Shown: piece after piece, positions 1 to 7,400 of the stretch
Layout of the letters: each line of letters starts with the position of its first letter
Position numbering within the stretch: the first letter of the stretch is position 1
DNA from: Alphaproteobacteria bacterium
GTDB taxonomy: Bacteria; Pseudomonadota; Alphaproteobacteria; Rs-D84
Length of the DNA: 9,496 nucleotides
Assembly: GCA_024402755.1 (NCBI GenBank)
Contig: JAKSTD010000006.1
Coordinates: 1-9,496, forward strand
Direction: 5' to 3'
The notes under the pieces: generated by a model
Databases searched by the model: none
Told to the model about the DNA's origin: nothing
What the model saw: only the letters and a program-made list of their open reading frames with translations
Program-made: the position numbers and the translations under genes

Positions 1-883
1 CCGTCATCCCAGGCATCAATTTTAAGTCACTGTTATCTACATCAATAACAACAGTATAAACAACAACATTGGAAACATTGGTTGGCGACAATCTTATTTG
101 TTGAACATTGCCTTTGAATGTTTGATTTTGGTACGCATCAACTGTAAAAGTCACAGGCAGACCTTCTTTAATCATGCCAATATCTGCCTCACTGACAGCA
201 GTTTCAATTTGCATTTTTGATAAATCTTCGGCTATTTCAAACAGGTCTGGTGTTTGAAAAGATGCTGCAACTGTTTGACCCTTGTCCACTTTACGCGAAA
301 TAACTGTTCCGTCTACTGGCGAAGTAATTGTTGCATACCCAAGATTTGTTACGGCGCGTTCGTATGAATATTGTGCTTTGTTAACTGCTTGGATGGACTG
401 TTCATAGGTGGTTTGGGATTTTTCCATTTCTGCGCGCGAAATGAAACCATCTGCAAATAATGTTTGATTGCGTTCATATTCACTTTGTGCATACTTTAAT
501 TCTGCCTTTGCAGAATCCAGCGAAGCCAATGCCTCATCCACAGTTGATTGCAATACAGACGGTTCTATGGTTAATAATAAATCGCCTTTTTTAACGCGCG
601 AATTATAATCGACAAAAATATTTTCGATTGTTCCAGACACCTGAGAGCCAACATTAACAGTATTCACGGGTTGAATTTCTCCTGTGGCTGTCACAGTTTG
701 AACCAGGTCACCACGATTTATATCAACGGTTATAAAATCTTTCTTTTTAGTTTTCGCGCCAAAATAAATCCATAAACCGGCACCAAGTAAAATCAAAATT
801 ATCAACAAAGACCACCATTTATGTCGCCAAAACCAACCAAAGAATCTTTTAAAAAAAGAAGGTTTTACCGTTTCTTGTTCCAT
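1..883 (-). CDS. macA: MacA/HlyD-type efflux periplasmic adaptor, 3' end cut by window
   Basis: This is the N-terminal 294 residues of a membrane-fusion adaptor that would link an inner-membrane transporter (an ABC transporter such as MacB in the MacA group) to an outer-membrane channel. The translation shows a basic N-terminus, one membrane anchor at about residues 23-42 (WWSLLIILILLGAG), a first lipoyl half (about 60-110, with GEIQPVNTVNVGSQVSG), an alpha-helical hairpin (about 111-180, rich in Q/E/K/A), a second lipoyl half (ITSPVDGTVISRKVDKGQTV, 186-205) and the start of the beta-barrel domain (VSEADIGMIKEG, 230-241). TPDLFEIAED and VSEAD resemble MacA specifically. Start ATG at 883 has AAAGGA 11 nt upstream (895-900). 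The transporter gene would lie further left, outside the window. The adaptor family is certain; the MacA subgroup is likely. Confidence 0.88.
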   Translation of the reverse strand, partial: MEQETVKPSFFKRFFGWFWRHKWWSLLIILILLGAGLWIYFGAKTKKKDFITVDINRGDLVQTVTATGEIQPVNTVNVGSQVSGTIENIFVDYNSRVKKGDLLLTIEPSVLQSTVDEALASLDSAKAELKYAQSEYERNQTLFADGFISRAEMEKSQTTYEQSIQAVNKAQYSYERAVTNLGYATITSPVDGTVISRKVDKGQTVAASFQTPDLFEIAEDLSKMQIETAVSEADIGMIKEGLPVTFTVDAYQNQTFKGNVQQIRLSPTNVSNVVVYTVVIDVDNSDLKLMPGMT

Positions 884-980
884 TGATTATTTTTTCCTTT
901 TATTTTTATTTAAATGATACATTGTTTTAAACATGAAAAATATAGGAACTAATCCATTAAACCAGCACATAATTTTTATG

Positions 981-1009
981 TTGAAATCTTGTTATTTTTC
1001 GCCTATGAT
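981..1009 (+). promoter_or_regulatory. Sigma-70-like promoter of tRNA-Cys/recF
   Basis: A -35 box TTGAAA (981-986) and a -10 box TATGAT (1004-1009) are 17 nt apart. Transcription would start near 1016, about 7 nt before the tRNA-Cys gene. No other promoter-like sequence is visible between here and recF, so it probably serves tRNA-Cys, recF and sspB together. The rest of the gap from 884 to 980 is AT-rich and shows nothing else identifiable apart from the adaptor gene's ribosome binding site. Confidence 0.6.
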
Positions 1010-1022
1010 GGTTTCACGCGAA

Positions 1023-1096
1023 GGCCAGGTGGCAGAGTGGTTATGCAGAGGACTGCAAATCCTTGGATGCCGGTTCGATTCCGACCCTGGCCTCCA
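1023..1096 (+). tRNA. tRNA-Cys (anticodon GCA)
   Basis: The cloverleaf folds by eye. The acceptor stem GGCCAGG (1023-1029) pairs perfectly with CCTGGCC (1086-1092), followed by discriminator T (1093) and an encoded CCA (1094-1096). The anticodon stem GAGGA/TCCTT closes the loop CTGCAAA (1053-1059), giving anticodon GCA at 1055-1057, which reads Cys codons TGC/TGT. The T loop is GGTTCGATTCC. The gene is 74 nt long. A reading frame in phase with recF opens inside the tRNA at 1063, but that ATG belongs to the tRNA and is not the recF start. Confidence 0.97.
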
Positions 1097-1104
1097 GATT
1101 TAAA

Positions 1105-2184
1105 ATGATACAGCAAATAACTCTTACCAATTTCAGGAATCATACATCTTCCAGAATAACAATCGGGGATGCGAAAAATATTATTATAACAGGACTAAAT
1201 GGCGCTGGGAAAACCGCTATACTGGAAGCATTGTCTTTACTTTCTGGCGAACGCGGTCTGCGTGGTGCAGATATACAAACCATGGCACGATTTGATGGGG
1301 ATGGTTCTTTTTCTGTGTTTGCTGCTACGCATGAAGACAATGATATATGTGTTTTTTTTACACCAAACGATTCTAATCGCCGTGCAAAAATAAATAATGA
1401 AAATGTTGCTTTGTCAGAATTAGGGAAAATGATACGCATAGTATGGCTTACCCCGCACGAAGACAGAATTTTTGTTGATTCTGTGTCGAATAGGCGCGCA
1501 TTTTTTGACCACTTGGTCGCCAGTTTTGAACCATCACATATTGGACGCATGTCGCGTCTTAATAAATTATTAATAGAAAGGGCGGGGGCAATAAAAAACA
1601 ATGCTGATAAAAATTGGTTGGATGCGATTGACAAGCAAATTGCAGCAACCGCTGTATCCGTTGCTGCGTGCCGTATACAGTATTCTGGTGAAATAAATTA
1701 CTTTTTTGAAAACGGTGCCGTATCGGTTAAGGGCATGGTTGAAAAATTAATCTTGGAAAATACCGCAACAACTGCGGAAAACCAATATTTTGAATATTTA
1801 CAAAACAATCGCAATTTGATTGGTGACAAAATGGTAATTGATGGTGCGCATAAATCAGATTTCGGTGTGTTTAATAAAAAACTGAATTTACCAACATATA
1901 TAACATCCACTGGGCAACAAAAATCTATATTGATTGATTTGATTCTTGCGCACGCAAAACTGATTCGTGTAAAGACCGGGCAAATTCCCATTATTTTACT
2001 GGACGAAGCCGCTTCACATCTGGATGAAAAAGTGCGTGAAAAAATATTTGCGGATTTAAATGCTTTGGATGCCCAAGTTTGGGCGACAGGTCTGGATGTT
2101 GGCATATTTGAAAAAGTTCCAAATGCTTTATTTGTCACTTGCCAAAATGGCGAAATAAGTAATATAGTTAAGGCGGAGAATTAA
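1105..2184 (+). CDS. recF: RecF, DNA recombination and gap-repair ATPase
   Basis: RecF is an SMC/ABC-type ATPase that binds gapped DNA and helps RecO/RecR load RecA at stalled forks. The 359-residue product has the family N-terminus (ITLTNFRNH), Walker A GLNGAGKT (30-37), the RecF segment SVSNRRAFFDHLVASFEP (126-143), the ABC signature STGQQKS (268-274), Walker B IILLDE (296-301) and D-loop SHLDE (304-308). Length matches the usual 360-380. The start at 1105 is chosen because its first residues match RecF and the upstream in-frame ATG at 1063 lies inside the tRNA. There is no Shine-Dalgarno sequence in the 8 nt after the tRNA CCA end. It is followed 1 nt later by sspB. It is not beside dnaN or gyrB, its frequent partners elsewhere. 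Confidence 0.95.
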   Translation: MIQQITLTNFRNHTSSRITIGDAKNIIITGLNGAGKTAILEALSLLSGERGLRGADIQTMARFDGDGSFSVFAATHEDNDICVFFTPNDSNRRAKINNENVALSELGKMIRIVWLTPHEDRIFVDSVSNRRAFFDHLVASFEPSHIGRMSRLNKLLIERAGAIKNNADKNWLDAIDKQIAATAVSVAACRIQYSGEINYFFENGAVSVKGMVEKLILENTATTAENQYFEYLQNNRNLIGDKMVIDGAHKSDFGVFNKKLNLPTYITSTGQQKSILIDLILAHAKLIRVKTGQIPIILLDEAASHLDEKVREKIFADLNALDAQVWATGLDVGIFEKVPNALFVTCQNGEISNIVKAEN

Positions 2185-2185
2185 G

Positions 2186-2656
2186 ATGGCAAAGATAAAT
2201 TATAAACAATTATTGGATACTGCTTTGAAATCTGTTGTCAAAGAAGCACTTATTCATGCGCAATTTAATGGTCTGGGGGATGATGCTAGTTTCTTTATAA
2301 CTTTTAAGACACGCGACCCAGGTGTGGTATTGCCTGATTTTCTGCGGATAAGATATCCTGATTTAATGACAATCGTGTTGCAATATTCTTATAACAACCT
2401 TAATGTATCTGATAAAGAATTTGGTGTTCAATTAACATTTGATGGGCGGCCATTTTTTATACGCGTTCCATTTTCGGCTTTGATAGAATTCAAAGACCCG
2501 TCTGTTGATTTTATGTTGTCTTTCCAACCAAATCAGCCATCAAATACTGTTGTAAAAGAAGAAAATATTGAATTACCATTGGAAGAAAAACCGGGAACTG
2601 TCCCAGACGACAAACGCGTTGTGTCGCTGGATGAATTTAGAAAAAGAAAGCAATAA
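2186..2656 (+). CDS. sspB: SspB, ClpXP adaptor (alphaproteobacterial type)
   Basis: SspB binds ssrA-tagged and some other proteins and tethers them to ClpX for ClpXP degradation in the cytoplasm. The 156-residue product matches the alphaproteobacterial form: an N-terminal helix (YKQLLDTALKSVVKEAL), the core motif HFF-like ASFFITFKTRDPGVVLPDFL, YPDLMTIVLQ (about 58-67), and VPFSALIEFKDPSVDFMLSF (about 94-113). An acidic linker then leads to a conserved tail, RVVSLDEFRKRK, which by comparison with the family is the probable ClpX-binding peptide. It starts 1 nt after the recF stop, with GGAG at 2175-2178 inside recF, so the two are probably co-transcribed and coupled. Recognition is by remembered family sequence and not by a search. 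Confidence 0.9.
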   Translation: MAKINYKQLLDTALKSVVKEALIHAQFNGLGDDASFFITFKTRDPGVVLPDFLRIRYPDLMTIVLQYSYNNLNVSDKEFGVQLTFDGRPFFIRVPFSALIEFKDPSVDFMLSFQPNQPSNTVVKEENIELPLEEKPGTVPDDKRVVSLDEFRKRKQ

Positions 2657-2662
2657 TAAAAC

Positions 2663-2686
2663 ACCGGCAAATGCCGGTATTTTTTT
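2663..2686. terminator. Bidirectional intrinsic terminator between sspB and accC
   Basis: ACCGGC (2663-2668) and GCCGGT (2673-2678) form a stem with an AAAT loop, extendable by one inner A-T pair. On the plus strand a T-run follows (2680-2686). On the minus strand the stem is followed by TGTTTTATT. It lies between the convergent stops of sspB (2656) and accC (2688), so it can end both transcripts. Confidence 0.85.
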
Positions 2687-2687
2687 A

Positions 2688-4055
2688 TTATTTTTCATCA
2701 ACTTTTTCTCTTTCTGATTCTAAATAACTTTCAAGCCAATGATTATCTGTCTTTAATTGGCGAACATCACTATTTTCCAATAATTTTTTCTGAAGCGGTA
2801 TTGTTGTTTTTACACCTTCGATAACAAATTCATCCAGTGCGCGTTCCGCACGCATTATACACGCAGGCCTTGATTGTGCATGCACAATCAATTTTGCAAT
2901 CATAGAATCGTATGTCGGTGGTATTGTATATCCGCTGTATACGGCAGAATCTACGCGAACCCCCATTCCACCAGCAGGTGCATATAATTCAATTTTACCC
3001 GGGTTCGGTATAAAAGTTTCGGGGTCTTCGGCATTAATGCGAAATTCTATTGCATGGCCATGGGCAACCAGATTTGATTGTGTGTAACCCAATTTTTCAC
3101 CAGAGGCGATTCGTATTTGTTCGCGAACCAAATCAACCCCGTAAACCATTTCTGTTACCGGATGTTCCACTTGAAGCCGGGTATTCATTTCCAAGAAATA
3201 AAATTTACCGCCTTCGAACATAAATTCAAAAGTCCCAGCATTTGTATATTTCATCTTCTTGGCAGCGGTTTTGCAAATTTCAATCATATCATCGCGCTGC
3301 TTTTGTGTCAGTATTGCCGCCGGACATTCTTCCATAATCTTTTGATTTTTGCGTTGAAGCGAACAATCGCGTTCACCAAATATTACAACATTACCGTGTT
3401 TATCTCCCAATACCTGGAATTCAATATGGCGCGGGTGCAATAATAATTTTTCCATATAAAGTGTATCATCACCGAATGCAGTTTTTGATTCTGCTTTGAC
3501 AATGGGAAATGCCTCACGCAATTCGTTGGCATTATTAACCGCACGCATACCGCGACCACCACCACCAGATGCCGCCTTTATCATCACAGGATAACCAATT
3601 TTATCTGCCCAACAAATTGCATCTTCGATTGTTTTTACCGCGCCATCACTTCCTGGCACAACCGGCAAACCACATTTTATTGCTGTCTTTTTGGCATTAA
3701 CCTTGTCACCCATTTTGCGAATCATATCAGCATTTGGTCCAATCCATATAAGACCGTGTTCTTCAACCTTGTCTACAAAATCAGCGCGTTCAGACAAAAA
3801 TCCATAACCCGGGTGAATTGCATCAGCATTGGTTAAAAGTGCCGCTGTTAATATTGCAGATTCATTTAAATATGATTCAGCACTTTGTGCCGGACCAATA
3901 CATACAGATTCATCTGCCAATTTTACATGCATCGCATCCTTGTCTGCCGTTGAATAAACAGCCACTGTTCGTATCCCCATATCACGACATGCACGAATAA
4001 TACGCAGTGCTATTTCACCACGATTTGCAATTAAAACTTTCTTAATCTGCGGCAT
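2688..4055 (-). CDS. accC: Biotin carboxylase subunit of acetyl-CoA carboxylase
   Basis: AccC carboxylates the biotin on AccB using ATP and bicarbonate, the first half-reaction of malonyl-CoA formation for fatty acid synthesis. The 455-residue product has the family start (KKVLIANRGEIALRIIRAC), HPGYGFLSE (81-89), the glycine-rich ATP-grasp loop SGGGGRGMR (163-171), ERDCSLQRKNQKIMEE (228-243), and the active-site strand EMNTRLQVEHPVTE (289-302), followed by the C-terminal domain. All the expected active-site segments are present. The start ATG at 4055 has AGG 6 nt upstream; an in-frame TTG at 4070 would add only five residues and is less likely. The start overlaps the accB stop by 14 nt, so translation is probably coupled. 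It ends at the shared hairpin terminator. Confidence 0.96.
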   Translation of the reverse strand: MPQIKKVLIANRGEIALRIIRACRDMGIRTVAVYSTADKDAMHVKLADESVCIGPAQSAESYLNESAILTAALLTNADAIHPGYGFLSERADFVDKVEEHGLIWIGPNADMIRKMGDKVNAKKTAIKCGLPVVPGSDGAVKTIEDAICWADKIGYPVMIKAASGGGGRGMRAVNNANELREAFPIVKAESKTAFGDDTLYMEKLLLHPRHIEFQVLGDKHGNVVIFGERDCSLQRKNQKIMEECPAAILTQKQRDDMIEICKTAAKKMKYTNAGTFEFMFEGGKFYFLEMNTRLQVEHPVTEMVYGVDLVREQIRIASGEKLGYTQSNLVAHGHAIEFRINAEDPETFIPNPGKIELYAPAGGMGVRVDSAVYSGYTIPPTYDSMIAKLIVHAQSRPACIMRAERALDEFVIEGVKTTIPLQKKLLENSDVRQLKTDNHWLESYLESEREKVDEK

Positions 4056-4494
4056 TTGGAACCTGTTCAATTACGATTATTGGTGTGTCAAATTCAACAG
4101 CACTGCCGTCTGCAACCAAAATTTCTTTGATTACACCATCAATATCAGATTTTATTGGGTTAAATGTCTTCATCGCTTCGACCAGCGCAACAGTATCGCC
4201 CGCCTTTACAGCAGCGCCAACCTTTACAAAAGGTTTTGCACCAGGTTCTGGGGCAAGATACAAAACCCCAACCATTGGTGATTTCAAAACATGCCCAGAT
4301 ATTTTATCCGTATCTTTTGCCTTTGATTGTTGTGCAAAGCCCACCACAGGCGCAGCCACAGTTTGTTGTTTTGATAAATGAATATGTTTGCGATATAAAC
4401 CAAGTAACAGTTGACGTTCTAAATCGAGTTCTGTTATGCCCATTTCATCCATTAACTTGGACATATTTTCAACTGTTGAACGAAAAGATGCCAT
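4042..4494 (-). CDS. accB: Biotin carboxyl carrier protein of acetyl-CoA carboxylase
   Basis: AccB carries the biotin that is carboxylated by AccC and then passes the carboxyl group to the transferase. The 150-residue product has an N-terminal helical segment typical of the family (VENMSKLMDEMGITELDLE), a Lys/Gln/Ala-rich linker, and a C-terminal biotinyl domain with SPMVGVLYLAPEPGAKPFV (72-90, the usual thumb region) and EAMKTFNPI, where K109 is the expected biotinylation site. The common form is EAMKMMN; MKTF is a mild variant. The start at 4494 is preferred over an in-frame ATG at 4521 because AAAGGA (4504-4509) lies 9 nt upstream and the predicted transcript starts near 4527. It forms an operon with accC. 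Confidence 0.95.
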   Translation of the reverse strand: MASFRSTVENMSKLMDEMGITELDLERQLLLGLYRKHIHLSKQQTVAAPVVGFAQQSKAKDTDKISGHVLKSPMVGVLYLAPEPGAKPFVKVGAAVKAGDTVALVEAMKTFNPIKSDIDGVIKEILVADGSAVEFDTPIIVIEQVPNAAD

Positions 4495-4533
4495 AATTAT
4501 AAATCCTTTATTTAAAGCCATATATCAACATTA

Positions 4534-4561
4534 ATTTTACCACATTGATTTTATATGTCAA
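4534..4561 (-). promoter_or_regulatory. Promoter of accB-accC
   Basis: On the minus strand a perfect -35 TTGACA (4556-4561) and a -10 TAAAAT (4534-4539) are 16 nt apart. The -35 box contains the TGA stop codon of yidD. Transcription would start near 4527, leaving a leader of about 33 nt. This makes accBC at least partly independent of rnpA-yidD. Confidence 0.65.
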
Positions 4562-4777
4562 GGAACAGGGTCGTATCCGCACCCACCACCCGGACGACAC
4601 CTTGATATCCGTTTTAACCCAAGCCAAGTTCCTTTTGCGATACCGTATTTTTGAATCGCGAGCAGTGTATATTCACTGCAAGTTGGGGTAAACCTGCATG
4701 CTGCGCGCCCACCGATAAACGGCGATATACACATTTGATAAACACGCACGGTCTTACATGCAATCTTTACCAGAAAA

Positions 4778-4797
<20 letters not shown>
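4558..4797 (-). CDS. yidD: YidD, membrane protein insertion efficiency factor
   Basis: YidD is a small protein that improves insertion of inner-membrane proteins, normally encoded between rnpA and yidC. The 79-residue product has the diagnostic segments VYQMCISPFIGG (19-30), CRFTPTCSEY (34-43), a central AIQKYG...KG segment, and the C-terminal RCRPGGGCGYDPVP (66-79). The ATG at 4797 is chosen because the homology begins there; it overlaps the end of rnpA by 20 nt in another frame, as is usual for this pair. An in-frame ATG at 4860 would add 21 residues inside rnpA without family support. The expected downstream yidC is absent; accB follows instead. Confidence 0.93.
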
Positions 4798-6308
<1,511 letters not shown>

Positions 6309-6322
6309 AAAAATTTAAATAT

Positions 6323-6352
6323 AAAAAAAGCCGGTAAACACCGGTTTTTTTT
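6323..6352. terminator. Bidirectional intrinsic terminator after mreB
   Basis: CCGGT (6331-6335) pairs with ACCGG (6340-6344) around an AAAC loop. The stem is extended by a G-T pair and by A-run/T-run pairing (A 6323-6329, T 6345-6352), so it terminates in both directions. It serves mreB (stop 6308) and the convergent outer-membrane gene (stop 6366). Confidence 0.85.
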
Positions 6353-6365
6353 GTATCATTTTTTA

Positions 6366-7019
6366 TCAAAACAAAAATCTTACACCAGCATTCATATTAA
6401 ACATTGCATCTATATCACTTTTGGAATCTGTCGGGCTAAATAATCTGCCATTTAAATACCAGTCAATATGTTTTGACATGGTGTAATTATATCCAACTTT
6501 GAAAACGACCACAGTTCCATCATCGTCATCATCTACATTGGACCAGCCGTATGTTGTTTTTGCTAAATCCGTGACGTTCATTTTAAATCTTTCATTGGCA
6601 TTAAACAAACCAAGACCCAACACAATATCTTGACGATGCGGGCTTTTTCCAGAAACACGAATATAATTATCAAATGTTATACCCCACGCAGAAAAACCAA
6701 CTTCGGCAGATGATATATACGCATTAGAAGCCACATCTATATCGCCTTTGGAATTTAGTGTATAATCGTATGCAAATGTGATAGCGGCGCTATAAACTTT
6801 TTCTGTTTCAAATTTTACCCCTAATTCCCCGCCAATTCCAAAAAAGGACTCTGGTAATTCGATACCCTCCTCATTCGTTGCATATTTTATGTTATCTGCA
6901 TACTCAACACCATTAAGACCAATATTTGCCCCCACAAATGGTTTGATATTAACTGCGTATGCAGAAAAACAGGTCAAACCGCATACAAGACATGAAATAC
7001 TTGTTAAAACTTTTTTCAT
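6366..7019 (-). CDS. Secreted outer-membrane beta-barrel protein, family not recognised
   Basis: The 217-residue product has a clear signal peptide: MKK, a hydrophobic core (residues 5-18) and a likely signal peptidase I site AYA|V after residue 22. The mature part alternates hydrophobic and polar residues in strand-like runs rich in Gly and aromatics (FVGANIGLNGVEY, GIGGELGVKF, AAITFAYDYTL, VVFKVGYNYTM, WYLNGRLF) and ends in VRFLF, with the C-terminal Phe typical of BAM-assembled barrels. Its size suits an 8-stranded barrel. A five-Asp run (SNVDDDDDGT) probably lies in a surface loop and could bind cations. There is no lipobox. AAAGGA lies 6 nt before the start. It stands alone, with its own promoter. 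A specific function (adhesin-like, OmpW-like or porin) cannot be assigned. Confidence 0.82.
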   Translation of the reverse strand: MKKVLTSISCLVCGLTCFSAYAVNIKPFVGANIGLNGVEYADNIKYATNEEGIELPESFFGIGGELGVKFETEKVYSAAITFAYDYTLNSKGDIDVASNAYISSAEVGFSAWGITFDNYIRVSGKSPHRQDIVLGLGLFNANERFKMNVTDLAKTTYGWSNVDDDDDGTVVVFKVGYNYTMSKHIDWYLNGRLFSPTDSKSDIDAMFNMNAGVRFLF

Positions 7020-7049
7020 ATTTTTTCCTTTGTTATAAAAAAATCCTCA

Positions 7050-7064
7050 CTACAATGCTTGTAG
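7050..7064 (-). promoter_or_regulatory. Hairpin or operator in the outer-membrane gene's 5' leader
   Basis: CTACAA and TTGTAG form a perfect 6-bp inverted repeat with a 3-nt loop, just downstream of the expected transcription start (about 7070). A second palindrome, ATGATATCAT (7069-7078), overlaps the -10/start region. The first could be an mRNA-stabilising hairpin at the 5' end or, with the second, a protein-binding site. The sequence shows only the symmetry; the role is inferred. Confidence 0.4.
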
Positions 7065-7076
7065 AACCATGATATC

Positions 7077-7106
7077 ATTATACGGCAAAGAATCGTCTAT
7101 TTACAA
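7077..7106 (-). promoter_or_regulatory. Promoter of the outer-membrane barrel gene
   Basis: On the minus strand TTGTAA (7101-7106) and a consensus TATAAT (7077-7082) are 18 nt apart. The leader would be about 50 nt, with AAAGGA (7026-7031) before the start codon. Confidence 0.65.
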
Positions 7107-7137
7107 GATAAAAACTGTGCGATTAAAAAAATTGATA

Positions 7138-7165
7138 TTGCAATCTGGATTTTTGTTGCTATAAT
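7138..7165 (+). promoter_or_regulatory. Promoter of tRNA-Val
   Basis: TTGCAA (7138-7143) and consensus TATAAT (7160-7165) are 16 nt apart; transcription would start near 7171, about 6 nt before the tRNA. It is also the only strong promoter visible upstream of metG. Confidence 0.72.
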
Positions 7166-7176
7166 GCGTTGGCTTT

Positions 7177-7253
7177 GGGTGGTTAGCTCAGTTGGCTAGA
7201 GCGTCACGTTGACATCGTGGAGGTCGTTGGTTCGAGCCCAATACCACCCACCA
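7177..7253 (+). tRNA. tRNA-Val (anticodon GAC)
   Basis: The acceptor stem GGGTGGT (7177-7183) pairs perfectly with ACCACCC (7243-7249); then come discriminator A and an encoded CCA (7251-7253). The D arm (GCTC...GAGC), anticodon stem TCACG/CGTGG with loop TTGACAT (7209-7215) and T arm GTTGG-TTCGAGC-CCAAT all fold. The anticodon GAC (7211-7213) reads Val codons GTC/GTT. Length is 77 nt. Confidence 0.97.
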
Positions 7254-7281
7254 CACTTCGCATCAAAGATGCTTCGTGTGG
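7251..7281 (+). repeat. Hairpin at the tRNA-Val 3' trailer
   Basis: CCACAC (7251-7256) pairs with GTGTGG (7276-7281), and GCATC (7260-7264) with GATGC (7268-7272), separated by a symmetric TTC/TTC internal loop and closed by AAA. The outer arm begins with the CCA end of tRNA-Val, so it competes with or marks the tRNA processing point. It lacks a T-run and is therefore not a terminator. Confidence 0.55.
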
Positions 7282-7308
7282 CAAGCCACTAGACAGGAAA
7301 AATTAAAA

Positions 7309-7326
7309 ATGCGAATGTACAATTAA
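7309..7326 (+). CDS. Possible five-residue leader peptide before metG (MRMYN)
   Basis: ATG CGA ATG TAC AAT TAA follows AGGA (7295-7298) at 10 nt. Two of the five codons are Met, and the mini-ORF lies 32 nt before an intrinsic terminator that precedes the methionyl-tRNA synthetase gene. This arrangement resembles leader-peptide attenuation, but five codons is very short and chance occurrence in AT-rich DNA is quite possible. Confidence 0.2.
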   Translation: MRMYN

Positions 7327-7358
7327 TCTTGGTAAAAAATTTGCGGGAACAAATTGAT

Positions 7359-7381
7359 GCGCCCGTGATGGCGCTTTTTTT
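7359..7381 (+). terminator. Intrinsic terminator in the tRNA-Val/metG gap
   Basis: GCGCC (7359-7363) pairs with GGCGC (7370-7374) around loop CGTGAT, followed by seven T (7375-7381). It can end the tRNA-Val transcript, yet it is only 19 nt from the metG start, leaving no room for a normal promoter after it. metG must therefore depend on read-through or on a weak promoter inside the gap (TACAAT at 7318-7323 has no -35 partner). Confidence 0.75.
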
Positions 7382-7400
7382 ATAAACAAAGGACACAACA

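Noticed and set aside
1063..1104. Longer recF start inside the tRNA-Cys gene
   Set aside because: The ATG at 1063 is part of the tRNA anticodon stem region, and the 14 extra residues do not resemble RecF, whose N-terminus begins at 1105.
1140..2138. Open frames on the minus strand opposite recF (1140-1634 and 1698-2138)
   Set aside because: They mirror a conserved RecF reading frame and have no start signal or family similarity.
7254..7400. T-box riboswitch before metG
   Set aside because: T-boxes are essentially confined to Gram-positive groups and no T-box core or specifier-loop arrangement is visible; only the generic terminator/alternative-pairing logic remains.
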